This document shows positions 17,870 to 25,300 of a DNA stretch of 64,000 bases, in pieces. The stretch covers positions 17,102 to 81,101 of the forward strand of contig JAPOZT010000007.1 in the NCBI GenBank assembly GCA_026705925.1. The letters are read 5' to 3'. The translations under genes and the position numbers were made by a program. How positions within the stretch are numbered: position 1 is the first letter of the stretch; every line of letters starts with the position of its first letter. The notes under the pieces are model-generated. The model worked only from the letters and a program-made list of their open reading frames with translations. It had not been told where the DNA came from and ran no database searches. The stretch comes from Gemmatimonadota bacterium. GTDB lineage: Bacteria > JAAXHH01.

Positions 17870-20800
17870 TCACCGCAGGTCTTTCAACACCGCGTAACGC
17901 CGCGCTTCTTCTCTCGACCCGGCCAGGACCAGGTAAGCGGTTTCCTCGCTGACTCCGCGGGCGGGCACCTCGTGCTCCCGCATGTGCTTCAGGTGGCCCC
18001 CGGCGTCGCCCCAGCTGTCCATCCGGACTCCGCTCCCCGGCGCTACGAGCACGAAGGTACGCCCCGTGCGCGGGTTGGCGGCGGCGGCCCAGTGTCCGCC
18101 ATCCTGTTCGACATACCACGGGCGACGCTTCCGTTCGCTGTCCGCCGAGAACAGGACGGTGTCGTCCATCTCGCCGTCGGGCTTCAGGAACAGATGCCAT
18201 CCGCCCCTTAAGCGCCGGTGCGCGTCGGTCTCGTTCACCAGCCTCCATACCAGTTTGATGACCATTCCGCCCCCCACGGTCAGGGTATCGAGTTCCAGGG
18301 TCAGGCCGCGGGACGCCTCTTTGGACAACGCCGCCCGTTGTCGCACGCCCGTCCACTCGAGGCCACGGGCGCGATAGGAGACGGGCTCCGCGGCGAACGT
18401 CTCGTTCTCGAGGGACTCCGTCCAGGACAGGCGGTCCAAAACGATCTCGGGTTGCAGCCCGCCATACCAGGGGTAGCTCCAGCCGAAGGCCCCGGGTTCG
18501 GGAAAGGCGGAAGCCAGGTGGTTGCATTCGCCGCCGGCATCCCGGATGGCGCTCACGGATCCGAGGAAGGTGGGCGCCACGTCGATCTCGAGCCGCTGGT
18601 TTCGAATGGTATACACCCTGTGGCCCCCGGATTCGACCTCGTCAGTTTCCACGGCCGATCCGTCCGTCAACCTGACGAGGGGCAGCTCGACCTCCGTGCC
18701 GCGCTCCCCGCTGTCCAGCACCATGCGGCCGGTGTAGACGCCGGGCGGCCGGGACGTGGAAAGCCGCACCGAACCCTCGAATGGTCGCCGCCAGTCGATC
18801 TCGGAGAACGAAACCCACGGTGGGTCGCACCGCCAGCCGTCGGGCATGGCGAAGGAAACGGTCCCGCTGGCCTTCCGGGACTTCCACTGCGCAATCCGGA
18901 AACGGAGGTCGGTCTCGTCTCCGCTTACCACGGTTACGGGAGGATCGGTCGATGCCTCGAATGCCTCCAGGATCCGCGGGGCGGGTTCGCTTTCTCCGAC
19001 CGGTTCCCCCCGGACACGCCGCCACAGCCTGCGCACGCCTTGCCAGCCGCCGTCCCCGACGCGCAGTCTCAGGGCGCCGAAGGAGACGCGGGACTGGGGC
19101 GCGCAGTTCGTCTCCACGCTCACCGACTGGAATTCAAACCCGTTCCATTCGATCTCGTCCGGGCCGTCGGGCCACAGGACTCCCATCGTGCCATGAGGCA
19201 TTTCGAAGGCGCCCCACGTTTCCGCGTAGCTGTCGCCCGTCTTGAAATCGTGGTCGTCCGGCACGGGCCGCTCGCTGCAACGGGCCTTGAGGATCCCTTC
19301 CCGGAGAGGCAGCGCCAGCGTCGCCTGGTTCGGTCCCCCGTTCGTGACGAACTGGTAGAGACGGGTAGTGCGGGGATCGAAACCGGTATTCTCGAGCGTG
19401 TGCTCCACGGTGATGACCGGCCCGCCGTTCAACCGGATGATCCGGCTGAAGACGAGGCCGGGGGTCTTCCGGGGCGCATAGGTTGCCGTGAGGACCACCT
19501 CGTGCCCGTCCCCTTCGGCTTTCAGCTTGAATTCCGACTCGCTGTATTCACTGGGCCACTTCGGCGGAATGGGACGGCCGCCTTCCGTGCCCAGGTACCT
19601 CCCGGTGGCCCGGTCGCTGATCTTCAGCTGGCCGCCCTCAGCCTCCAGATTCGCCCGGAAGATCTCGTTCTCGAACCGTATCGCGCCGTCCTGGTGGTAC
19701 AGCATCCCGCCCGGCGCCAAAACGAAGACGGCGTGTTTCGCATCTGCCAGGTCGACCGGTTTGTCCTCCCGGTCCAGGCGGCCCGACAAGGTCAGTTCGA
19801 ACACGCCCGGGCGGTCCGCCTCGAGGACGGTTTCGAATCCTCCGAATCCCCGGGCGGGCACCGCGACGGATCGTGCACTCCGGTCCACCGAGAGCCCTTC
19901 CGATGCCGTGACGCGGACCTGCGCTTCCACGTCTTCGGCCAACTGGCTGTGCAGTGTTACACGCACCCGCCGCGGTGCGCCGGGGGCCAGGGTGATCTCC
20001 CCGGGATCGATGGAAAAGGACATTTCGACCCGCGGCCGGATGCCGGTGGCGAGGTCGATGGGTACATCGTCCCAACGTATGCTGGTGCGCACCCGCGGCG
20101 CGGTTTTCTTCACATCCACGGATTCGGCTTTGGCCGACACGCTCACCGGTGCTTCCAGAGAGACCGTCTCGCCGGGCCCCAACGTCTTCCGGCAATGGTA
20201 GTCGATGGACAGGTCGCCCGTCTCATTCGCCGTCAACGCGACGGCAGCCGGCACGTCCTTCCGGTTCTCCAGTTTCCACCGAAGGACCGTCTGCCCGCCC
20301 CGCACCGGCTCGATGTCGTCCACCGTCGCCCAGGCGGACAACTCCGCCGTCTCCACCGCGGTCACGTACCGGGCTTCGCGGTCCACCCGGACCATCAGTT
20401 CCTCCAGGGTCCCGCCAGACCCGGCCGCGCCGTCAGAGGCCGGCGTCTCACCGGCCGTAAACCGGTAGGTGAATACCCGCAGCCCTTCCCAGGTTTCGTC
20501 GTCGGGCCGTTGGTCGATCCGCCGCTTCAGCGACGCGTACCAGTCGTGCCGGTCGAAGAAGTACCGCGTACAGGGCATCTCGAGGATGGCGGGCATGTAG
20601 TTGCGCATGATCGGCCAGCCCCCGGCGTCCCAGAAGAAACCCGTCCGCTTGTAGGGCGCCATCGCCTTCACGTTCCCCGACCAGGTATCGAGGTCGAGGT
20701 GGTACTTCTTGTCCTCGATGGCCATCTCCACCGAGCGGACGAGCAACCGACGGCCGATGCTCCTGCCCTGGAAGCGCGGTGAGACGTTCAACAGTGCGAG

Positions 20801-21049
20801 GTAGAGGGCTTCGCTGTCGTCTTTGTCGTATACCAGGGAACAGTACCCGCCGATCTTTTCCCCTTCGGCCCAGACTAAGACCGCGGTGTATTCCTCCTTT
20901 TCGTGCCAGTCCCGGATGTCCTGCGCCGTCGTAGGCACGCCGCTGTTCCAGGTGCCGGGCCATTCGCCGTCGCTTTCGTTCCACATCTCGGCGATCGCGG
21001 CGGCATCCCGCACGGGGTCGATCAACCGCAGATTGGCTTGTTCCGCCAT
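17870..21049 (-). CDS. GNAT acetyltransferase fused to a large beta-rich domain
   Basis: A 1059-residue protein. Residues about 5-165 form a GNAT N-acetyltransferase: strand-turn PRFQGRSIGRRLLVRSVEMA is the acetyl-CoA motif A, and YKRTGFFWDAGGW the C-terminal arm. The remaining ~890 residues are beta-sandwich-like: NPVPAV-type CARDB/NEW3 stretches (APGAPRRVRVTLHSQ), then a galactose-mutarotase-like C-terminal part (NQRLEIDVAPTFLGSVSAIRD, YPWYGGLQPEIVLD). I do not recognise the C-terminal part as a named enzyme. It has no signal peptide, so it should be cytoplasmic. ATG 21049 is preferred to the ATG 6 bases earlier because AGGAG then lies 6 bases away. It is convergent with map and follows a sulfatase on the same strand. 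Confidence 0.7.
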   Translation of the reverse strand: MAEQANLRLIDPVRDAAAIAEMWNESDGEWPGTWNSGVPTTAQDIRDWHEKEEYTAVLVWAEGEKIGGYCSLVYDKDDSEALYLALLNVSPRFQGRSIGRRLLVRSVEMAIEDKKYHLDLDTWSGNVKAMAPYKRTGFFWDAGGWPIMRNYMPAILEMPCTRYFFDRHDWYASLKRRIDQRPDDETWEGLRVFTYRFTAGETPASDGAAGSGGTLEELMVRVDREARYVTAVETAELSAWATVDDIEPVRGGQTVLRWKLENRKDVPAAVALTANETGDLSIDYHCRKTLGPGETVSLEAPVSVSAKAESVDVKKTAPRVRTSIRWDDVPIDLATGIRPRVEMSFSIDPGEITLAPGAPRRVRVTLHSQLAEDVEAQVRVTASEGLSVDRSARSVAVPARGFGGFETVLEADRPGVFELTLSGRLDREDKPVDLADAKHAVFVLAPGGMLYHQDGAIRFENEIFRANLEAEGGQLKISDRATGRYLGTEGGRPIPPKWPSEYSESEFKLKAEGDGHEVVLTATYAPRKTPGLVFSRIIRLNGGPVITVEHTLENTGFDPRTTRLYQFVTNGGPNQATLALPLREGILKARCSERPVPDDHDFKTGDSYAETWGAFEMPHGTMGVLWPDGPDEIEWNGFEFQSVSVETNCAPQSRVSFGALRLRVGDGGWQGVRRLWRRVRGEPVGESEPAPRILEAFEASTDPPVTVVSGDETDLRFRIAQWKSRKASGTVSFAMPDGWRCDPPWVSFSEIDWRRPFEGSVRLSTSRPPGVYTGRMVLDSGERGTEVELPLVRLTDGSAVETDEVESGGHRVYTIRNQRLEIDVAPTFLGSVSAIRDAGGECNHLASAFPEPGAFGWSYPWYGGLQPEIVLDRLSWTESLENETFAAEPVSYRARGLEWTGVRQRAALSKEASRGLTLELDTLTVGGGMVIKLVWRLVNETDAHRRLRGGWHLFLKPDGEMDDTVLFSADSERKRRPWYVEQDGGHWAAAANPRTGRTFVLVAPGSGVRMDSWGDAGGHLKHMREHEVPARGVSEETAYLVLAGSREEARRYAVLKDLR

Positions 21050-21101
21050 CGTCATCTCCTCATCATCTCCTTACCATCTTCTTACTATCTCAAGTCGTCC
21101 G

Positions 21102-21181
21102 GCCATGGTCCGGACTACCGCGTCGACCGGGCGGGGGAACCGCCATGGTCCGGGCTACCGCGTCGACCGGGCGGGGGAACC
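21102..21181. repeat. 40-bp tandem duplication at the sulfatase stop codon
   Basis: Two 40-base copies (21102-21141 and 21142-21181) differ at one position (CGGACT versus CGGGCT). They encode the last residues of the upstream sulfatase, so its tail contains the duplicated proline/glycine/serine-rich end. Confidence 0.85.
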
Positions 21182-22641
21182 GCCGTCTCGTAGGGGACCG
21201 CGCCGGAATCGTTTACTTCGTAATCGAATCGCTCCAGGTAATGGCCGGCGGGAAGCAGCGCGTCGCCCCGCAGGGCCATCTCCTGCTGTAACTGTCCGTC
21301 CAGTCGGGCTTCCAGGTCGGCATGTTCCTCCCGGCCGACCAGGTTGGACAGCTGGCAGGGATCCTCCCGGTTGTCGTACAGCAGCCAGGGCCCGTCGAGA
21401 TTGCGTACATAGGTGTGCCCGGCGGTCCGGATTCCCCGCCAGGGCTGGCCCCGGTATTCCGAGAATGGCGCGATGCTCATGATATAACCAGCTTCGTTGC
21501 CCGTAAAGGTCTCACCTCGAACCGCCGGAGCGTGGTCCCGGCCCTCGCAGGTATCGGGGACGGGGATGCCCGCCAGGCCTAGCAGTGTCGGCATGATGTC
21601 CACCACGTTGAAAGGGGTGTCGATACGAAGCCCCGCGTGCGCCTGGTCCGTCTGGTCCGCCTGGTCCGTCTGGTCCGCCTGGTCCGTCTGGTCCGCCTGG
21701 TCCGCCTGGTCCGGGCAACGCATAACGAAGGGAACGCGGATGGACTCGTCCCAGGGATGCTGCTTGCGCTGCCGGCCCTGCGATCCGAGCATGTCGCCGT
21801 GGTCCGAAGTATATACGAAAATCGTTTCGTCCATCAGTCCCAGTTCTTCGAGGACGCCGCCGAGCCGCGCCAACTGGTCGTCGAGGGCCGTGATGTGCGC
21901 ATAGTAACCCGCCAGATCTGCCCGGGCAGGATCGGGACAGTTGGGACGCACCTCCACTTCCTCCGGCGGATACAGGTCGAGGTAGCGGGCAGGTACGGCA
22001 TCGTAGGGATTGTGCGGCGGCCCCCACGACAGCACCAGCGCAAAAGGCCGGTCGCTCGCCCGCTTCCGCTTCCGATCCTGGCTCCCGTCCCGACTCCGAT
22101 CCCCATTCCGGTCGCCGCCTCGGCCCCGACTCCGGTTGCGTATGTATTCGATGGCGAGGGTAGTCTGCGCCTCCGCGTCGTACCCGTTCCAGTACAGTGG
22201 CGCGTCCGAATCCCGGTAGTACAGGGAGTGCATGTAGTCGTGGGTGCAGTTGCCCACGGCCCAGAACTCGAACCCCTGCCTGCGGGGACCGGGCGGCGTG
22301 AATCCGCTCCGGGACGGACCGTCGAGATGCCATTTCCCGATGTAGGCCGTGTCGTAGCCCTCCGCGCGCAGGACCGTGCCCAGGGTCGGCCGGTCCGTTG
22401 GAAGCCGCTCATCGTTCATGAACATGCCGGTCGTCAATGGATACTGTCCGGTCAGAAGAGCCGCCCGCCAGGGCGTGCAGACCGGGATGTTGGAGACTGC
22501 CAGGTCAAAGACGACACCCTCGTCGGCCATGCGGTCCATGTACGGCGTCCGCACCTGGCGGCTGCCGCCGAAGCCGGTGCTGCACCATCGGTGCTGATCG
22601 CTGAACACGAATACGATGTTTTTGGCGTGGTGTCCGGACAT
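21115..22641 (-). CDS. Sulfatase (formylglycine type) with repeat insertion
   Basis: A 508-residue arylsulfatase-family protein. Metal ligand Asp15 is in FSDQHRW. The formylglycine motif is C-T-P-W-R at 55-59 (Trp where Ser is commoner). YTSDHGDMLGSQG holds Asp280/His281. Two low-complexity insertions interrupt the core: an Arg/Asp/Gly-rich stretch at 168-197 and a (DQADQT)-type repeat at 311-334. No signal peptide is seen. The C-terminus is altered by a 40-bp tandem duplication across the stop. The gene lies upstream of the GNAT fusion on the same strand. The target sulfate ester is unknown. Confidence 0.9.
   Translation of the reverse strand: MSGHHAKNIVFVFSDQHRWCSTGFGGSRQVRTPYMDRMADEGVVFDLAVSNIPVCTPWRAALLTGQYPLTTGMFMNDERLPTDRPTLGTVLRAEGYDTAYIGKWHLDGPSRSGFTPPGPRRQGFEFWAVGNCTHDYMHSLYYRDSDAPLYWNGYDAEAQTTLAIEYIRNRSRGRGGDRNGDRSRDGSQDRKRKRASDRPFALVLSWGPPHNPYDAVPARYLDLYPPEEVEVRPNCPDPARADLAGYYAHITALDDQLARLGGVLEELGLMDETIFVYTSDHGDMLGSQGRQRKQHPWDESIRVPFVMRCPDQADQADQTDQADQTDQADQTDQAHAGLRIDTPFNVVDIMPTLLGLAGIPVPDTCEGRDHAPAVRGETFTGNEAGYIMSIAPFSEYRGQPWRGIRTAGHTYVRNLDGPWLLYDNREDPCQLSNLVGREEHADLEARLDGQLQQEMALRGDALLPAGHYLERFDYEVNDSGAVPYETAVPPPGRRGSPDHGGSPARSTR
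21647..21716. repeat. 9/18-bp tandem repeat inside sulfatase gene
   Basis: Alternating GTCCGTCTG and GTCCGCCTG units, roughly eight in a row, all in frame, encoding Asp-Gln-Ala/Thr triplets in the sulfatase. Confidence 0.9.
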
Positions 22642-22685
22642 GGATCGCTGTCTCCGTATTACGCAGTTACGTTTCCAATCCGCCG

Positions 22686-23276
22686 TTACGTGCGCCGGAC
22701 CGCCCGGTCCAGCAACGACTTCAACGGGGGAGTAAAGCCGATCTCCCGCACCGCCTCCCGGCCCGCGGGCGACATCTTCTTCCAGGTCTTCGCCAGGATT
22801 TCGACCAGTTTTTCGTCACTTTGCTTTTTCGCGAACGCGGGCAGATAGTGCCGGAGAAACACCAGACAGGCGACGTCCTCGAGGGTCTGTGCCTCGGGGT
22901 CGGACTTGAAGCGCTCCTTCCGGACGAGGGCCTGCACACGGTCTACGAGGGCGTCGTCATAACCGGCATCCCGCAGGATGGCACCCGCGGTCTGGGCGTG
23001 GTACCAGGCCAGTTCCGTGCGCCACTGCCGGTACCCGAGCCGGCCCACGGGAAAATCGCTGCGGGGTATCTTCCACCGCTGGATGTGCTGGCAGCGCACG
23101 GCCAGCCGCAGTGCTTCCGACGCGCCAGGCGCCAGGTCTTCAAGGCAGGCCGACATCCGCAAGCCGTACAGAAGCGCTTTCGGCATCGATCGGCCGTCGA
23201 CTTCTTCGGATTCCGGATCGGCGCCGTTCGCGGCGTCGATGCGTTCCATGGCATCCGAAAATCGATCATGATCCAT
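22686..23276 (-). CDS. DUF4202 family protein
   Basis: A 196-residue cytoplasmic protein matching DUF4202 in composition and motifs: RMSACLEDLAPGASEALRLA, CQHIQRWKIPRSDFP, GYRQWRTELAWYHA and VFLRHYLPAFA. His84 (CQHIQRW) and His93-type residues hint at an HD-like metal-binding helical fold, but no reaction is established. It follows the terminator of the sigma-like gene, so it needs its own promoter. The start codon has only a weak ribosome site. Confidence 0.8.
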   Translation of the reverse strand: MDHDRFSDAMERIDAANGADPESEEVDGRSMPKALLYGLRMSACLEDLAPGASEALRLAVRCQHIQRWKIPRSDFPVGRLGYRQWRTELAWYHAQTAGAILRDAGYDDALVDRVQALVRKERFKSDPEAQTLEDVACLVFLRHYLPAFAKKQSDEKLVEILAKTWKKMSPAGREAVREIGFTPPLKSLLDRAVRRT

Positions 23277-23312
23277 CAGTCAAGTCGCTTTCGCTTTTCA
23301 GTCGCTTTCACC

Positions 23313-23347
23313 AAAAAGCCGCCGGTTGATAATTCCGGCGGCTTTTT
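23313..23347. terminator. Bidirectional intrinsic terminator
   Basis: Perfect 13-base arms AAAAAGCCGCCGG (23313-23325) and its complement (23335-23347) around a 9-base loop. The A/T ends provide a U-tract on either strand. It closes the sigma-like gene. Confidence 0.9.
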
Positions 23348-23379
23348 AGTAGTGGCATGAAGCGTTACGGGATCGTGCT

Positions 23380-23808
23380 TCAGGCGGACATGGCGAGCTG
23401 TTCGCTGTATTCCTGCGTCTCGAACGACCGCTCGGCCGGTTGGAAATCGATGCCATGCCGGTCGCACAGCTTGCGCAGCTTGTTCACAGCACCGCCGATA
23501 TGCTTTCCGCCCCTGCAGATCCCGAACAGGTGCTGGCTCACGACCCTGCGGGAGATGCCCAGGATCTCCGCGGTCTCCTGCTGGGTCTTCTGGTAGATGA
23601 AATACAGCACCACGACCTCGCACTGTTTCTGGGTCAGATACTGGGAGAGGAAATCGTAGACCGCGTCGGCCAGTTCGTCCACACGGTCTTCGCGCTGGTA
23701 CCTGTGCACCCGATCCTCCCCCGTCTCGTACCAGATATTCGCTTCATTGGGATATTGCTCCAGGTCAACCTGGTCCAATCGGATTTCCCAGAATTCTGGA
23801 TTATACAT
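23380..23808 (-). CDS. Stand-alone sigma-70 region-4-like DNA-binding protein
   Basis: A 142-residue protein. Residues about 58-115 (LTQKQCEVVVLYFI, then TQQETAEILGISRRVVSQHL) form a sigma region-4 helix-turn-helix followed by the recognition helix and GKHIGGAVNKLRKLC. No region 2 or 3 is present, so it cannot melt a promoter alone. It may act as a -35-binding regulator or an anti-sigma/appropriator-like factor. The first 45 residues are acidic with two Trp. GGAGG lies 12 bases before ATG 23808. An upstream terminator ends only 38 bases before the start codon, so expression probably requires read-through of that terminator. Confidence 0.75.
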   Translation of the reverse strand: MYNPEFWEIRLDQVDLEQYPNEANIWYETGEDRVHRYQREDRVDELADAVYDFLSQYLTQKQCEVVVLYFIYQKTQQETAEILGISRRVVSQHLFGICRGGKHIGGAVNKLRKLCDRHGIDFQPAERSFETQEYSEQLAMSA

Positions 23809-23845
23809 GAAGTGATTCTACCTCCGGTTCGAATCGTTAAAGGAC

Positions 23846-23877
23846 AAAAAAAACACCGCGTGACGTAGGTCTCGCGG
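23846..23877 (-). terminator. Intrinsic terminator between leader ORF and sigma-like gene
   Basis: On the minus strand CCGCG (23873-23877), a 12-base loop, CGCGG (23856-23860), then TG and eight Ts (23846-23853). The stem is short but GC-only and the U-tract is long. It lies 38 bases upstream of the sigma-like start, the position expected of an attenuator. Confidence 0.65.
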
Positions 23878-23898
23878 CTCCGGAGGACGTGCGTCAGT

Positions 23899-23927
23899 TT
23901 CCCTGATCGGGTCCGGGACTCAGGGAA
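23899..23927 (-). promoter_or_regulatory. Hairpin over the leader ORF stop codon (possible attenuator arm)
   Basis: Perfect 8-base arms TTCCCTGA (23920-23927, read on the minus strand, including the stop codon) and TCAGGGAA (23899-23906) with a 13-base loop. The same TCCC can instead pair with GGGA just upstream inside the ORF, so two mutually exclusive hairpins exist. Confidence 0.5.
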
Positions 23928-24027
23928 TGTCCCAACAACACTCCGGAGACGAGAACGGCGTGCCTGCGTCAGAGACGAAGGTCTTCGGACGCGCGATGGA
24001 CCGCGCTGCAAGGAATCTTCCTGCCAT
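23920..24027 (-). CDS. 35-residue small protein or leader peptide
   Basis: A short ORF starting with ATG 24027, preceded by a full AAAGGAGG ribosome site (24035-24042) at 7 bases. The peptide starts MAGRFLAARSIARPKTF and ends SSPECCWDIP, with adjacent Cys-Cys-Trp codons (TGT TGT TGG) at 30-32. A hairpin covers its stop codon, and a U8 terminator follows 43 bases after the stop, before the sigma-like gene. I recognise no family. It could be a regulatory leader peptide (Cys or Trp codons as sensor), a small effector, or a peptide precursor. The strong ribosome site and terminator support real expression. Confidence 0.55.
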   Translation of the reverse strand: MAGRFLAARSIARPKTFVSDAGTPFSSPECCWDIP

Positions 24028-24149
24028 TTTGATGCCTCCTTTGGTGGGATTCAACCCGGGGAGGACGGTCGAAACGAACTGCTGTGATCATCGAGCCGTC
24101 CATGGTTTCTGCGTGCTGTGTTCCCGCGGGTGCGACGACGGTATCTACA

Positions 24150-24191
24150 TATATACATTACGGATGCACTTATATACACTCCGGATGCACT
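24150..24191. repeat. Two 21-bp tandem iterons upstream of the leader ORF
   Basis: TATATACATTACGGATGCACT-like unit in two adjacent copies (24150-24170 and 24171-24191), 19 of 21 positions identical, each with a TATATA core on the minus strand. They lie about 130 bases upstream of the 35-residue ORF and could be a promoter/operator. Confidence 0.6.
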
Positions 24192-24256
24192 TTTTCTTCG
24201 ATTCAAAAGCAAAAAAACGAAAAAGGCGGGATCCGGTCCGAACCACAATCTTCTGA

Positions 24257-25255
24257 CTAACGCCGGAGACCCGATCCGGTTCCCTCGATCTGTGCTTCAA
24301 GGTCGTCCCGGGTGAACCAGTTAATCGGTCCGGGAATGGAACAGGAAAGCGCGGCGGCGGCGCTGCCGAACTGCAGGGCGGAACGGGTGCAGTCCTGCAG
24401 GCAGCCGAAGAGAAAACCCGACGCGAAGGCGCCCAGCGCTCCGTCGGTATCGACCGCGTTGATCTCCCCCGATCGCTCCTCGAAGGTCTCTCCCGACGGG
24501 GTAACCGCGACGGCGGACCCGTCCACTACGCCCTCGGCGGTCAAGTGGTGCTCCACGACCGCCGCGTGCTTCGCATCGAACCGGCTTCGCACCAGGCCGG
24601 CCGCCGCGTCCAAAAGGCCTTCGAAACCCCAGATCGTTTCCAAAGCCCGCCGGGTCGTCACGAGGATGCCTGCGGTTTCTACGAGACCGAGTACGACGCT
24701 GGCGACCGCGGCGTCGAGACGCTCCCCGTCCGGAACGTCCAACAGGATGCTGATCTGGTTGTCCGCGGCCCGGGCGGACTCGAGGGCGGATTCCAGTTTG
24801 CCTGCGTTCGCGGCGTCGAGCATGGGTGTCGTGAGGTCCAGGTGAAGGACGGCCGCGTCGCGGGCTGCAGCCCAGTCCTCCGCTGTGGGAGAGGCGGCAC
24901 GAAAGGCGGTACCGTCCATGTCGTACCAGTACCGGGACGACCGGGGCGCGCTGCCCGTCTCGGCGTAGCACAGCCCGGTGCGGCCTCCGGGCACGCGGAC
25001 CACGTGTCGGACGTCCACGCCATGCTCCCTGACCTTGTTGACGAGTTTCATGCCAAGGGGGGTGTCGCCCACGGCGGTAAGCCAGGCCGACCGCAGCCCG
25101 AGTCTTGCGAGTCCCACCGCCGCCTCCAGCGCGCCGCCGGACACGGCCGAGTCGAAGCCGCCGGCCTGCTCGAATCGCTCCCGCCCTCTCGGGGTAAGAC
25201 GCAGAAATCCTTCACCCCAGGTCACCACGTCATACTTTTTTCCATGTTTCCTCAT
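24257..25255 (-). CDS. PfkB/ribokinase-fold protein lacking the catalytic Asp
   Basis: A 332-residue protein resembling 2-keto-3-deoxygluconate kinases: N-terminal VTWGEGFLRLTP, the GG-type switch (AVSGGALEAAVGLARLG), and GRTGLCYAE sugar contacts. The PfkB signature is degenerate: DTDGALGAFASGF (about 269-281) replaces DTxGAGDxFxxGF, so the catalytic base Asp is Gly275 (codon 24431-24433). It may therefore be inactive, a regulatory or scaffolding pseudokinase, or use another base. No frameshift is seen. It starts in a 17-bp triplicated junction right after recO. Confidence 0.8.
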   Translation of the reverse strand: MRKHGKKYDVVTWGEGFLRLTPRGRERFEQAGGFDSAVSGGALEAAVGLARLGLRSAWLTAVGDTPLGMKLVNKVREHGVDVRHVVRVPGGRTGLCYAETGSAPRSSRYWYDMDGTAFRAASPTAEDWAAARDAAVLHLDLTTPMLDAANAGKLESALESARAADNQISILLDVPDGERLDAAVASVVLGLVETAGILVTTRRALETIWGFEGLLDAAAGLVRSRFDAKHAAVVEHHLTAEGVVDGSAVAVTPSGETFEERSGEINAVDTDGALGAFASGFLFGCLQDCTRSALQFGSAAAALSCSIPGPINWFTRDDLEAQIEGTGSGLRR

Positions 25256-25300
25256 GGCTTGCGCTTCCTCATGGCTTGCGTTTCCTCATGGCTTGCGCTC
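25252..25300. repeat. Triplicated 17-bp unit at the recO / PfkB-like junction
   Basis: Three near-identical units of TCATGGCTTGCGCTTCC type from 25252. On the minus strand each contains CGCAAGCCATGAGGAA. The first copy carries the recO stop codon (TGA, 25286-25288) and the last the PfkB-like start codon, so the junction itself has been duplicated. Confidence 0.75.
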
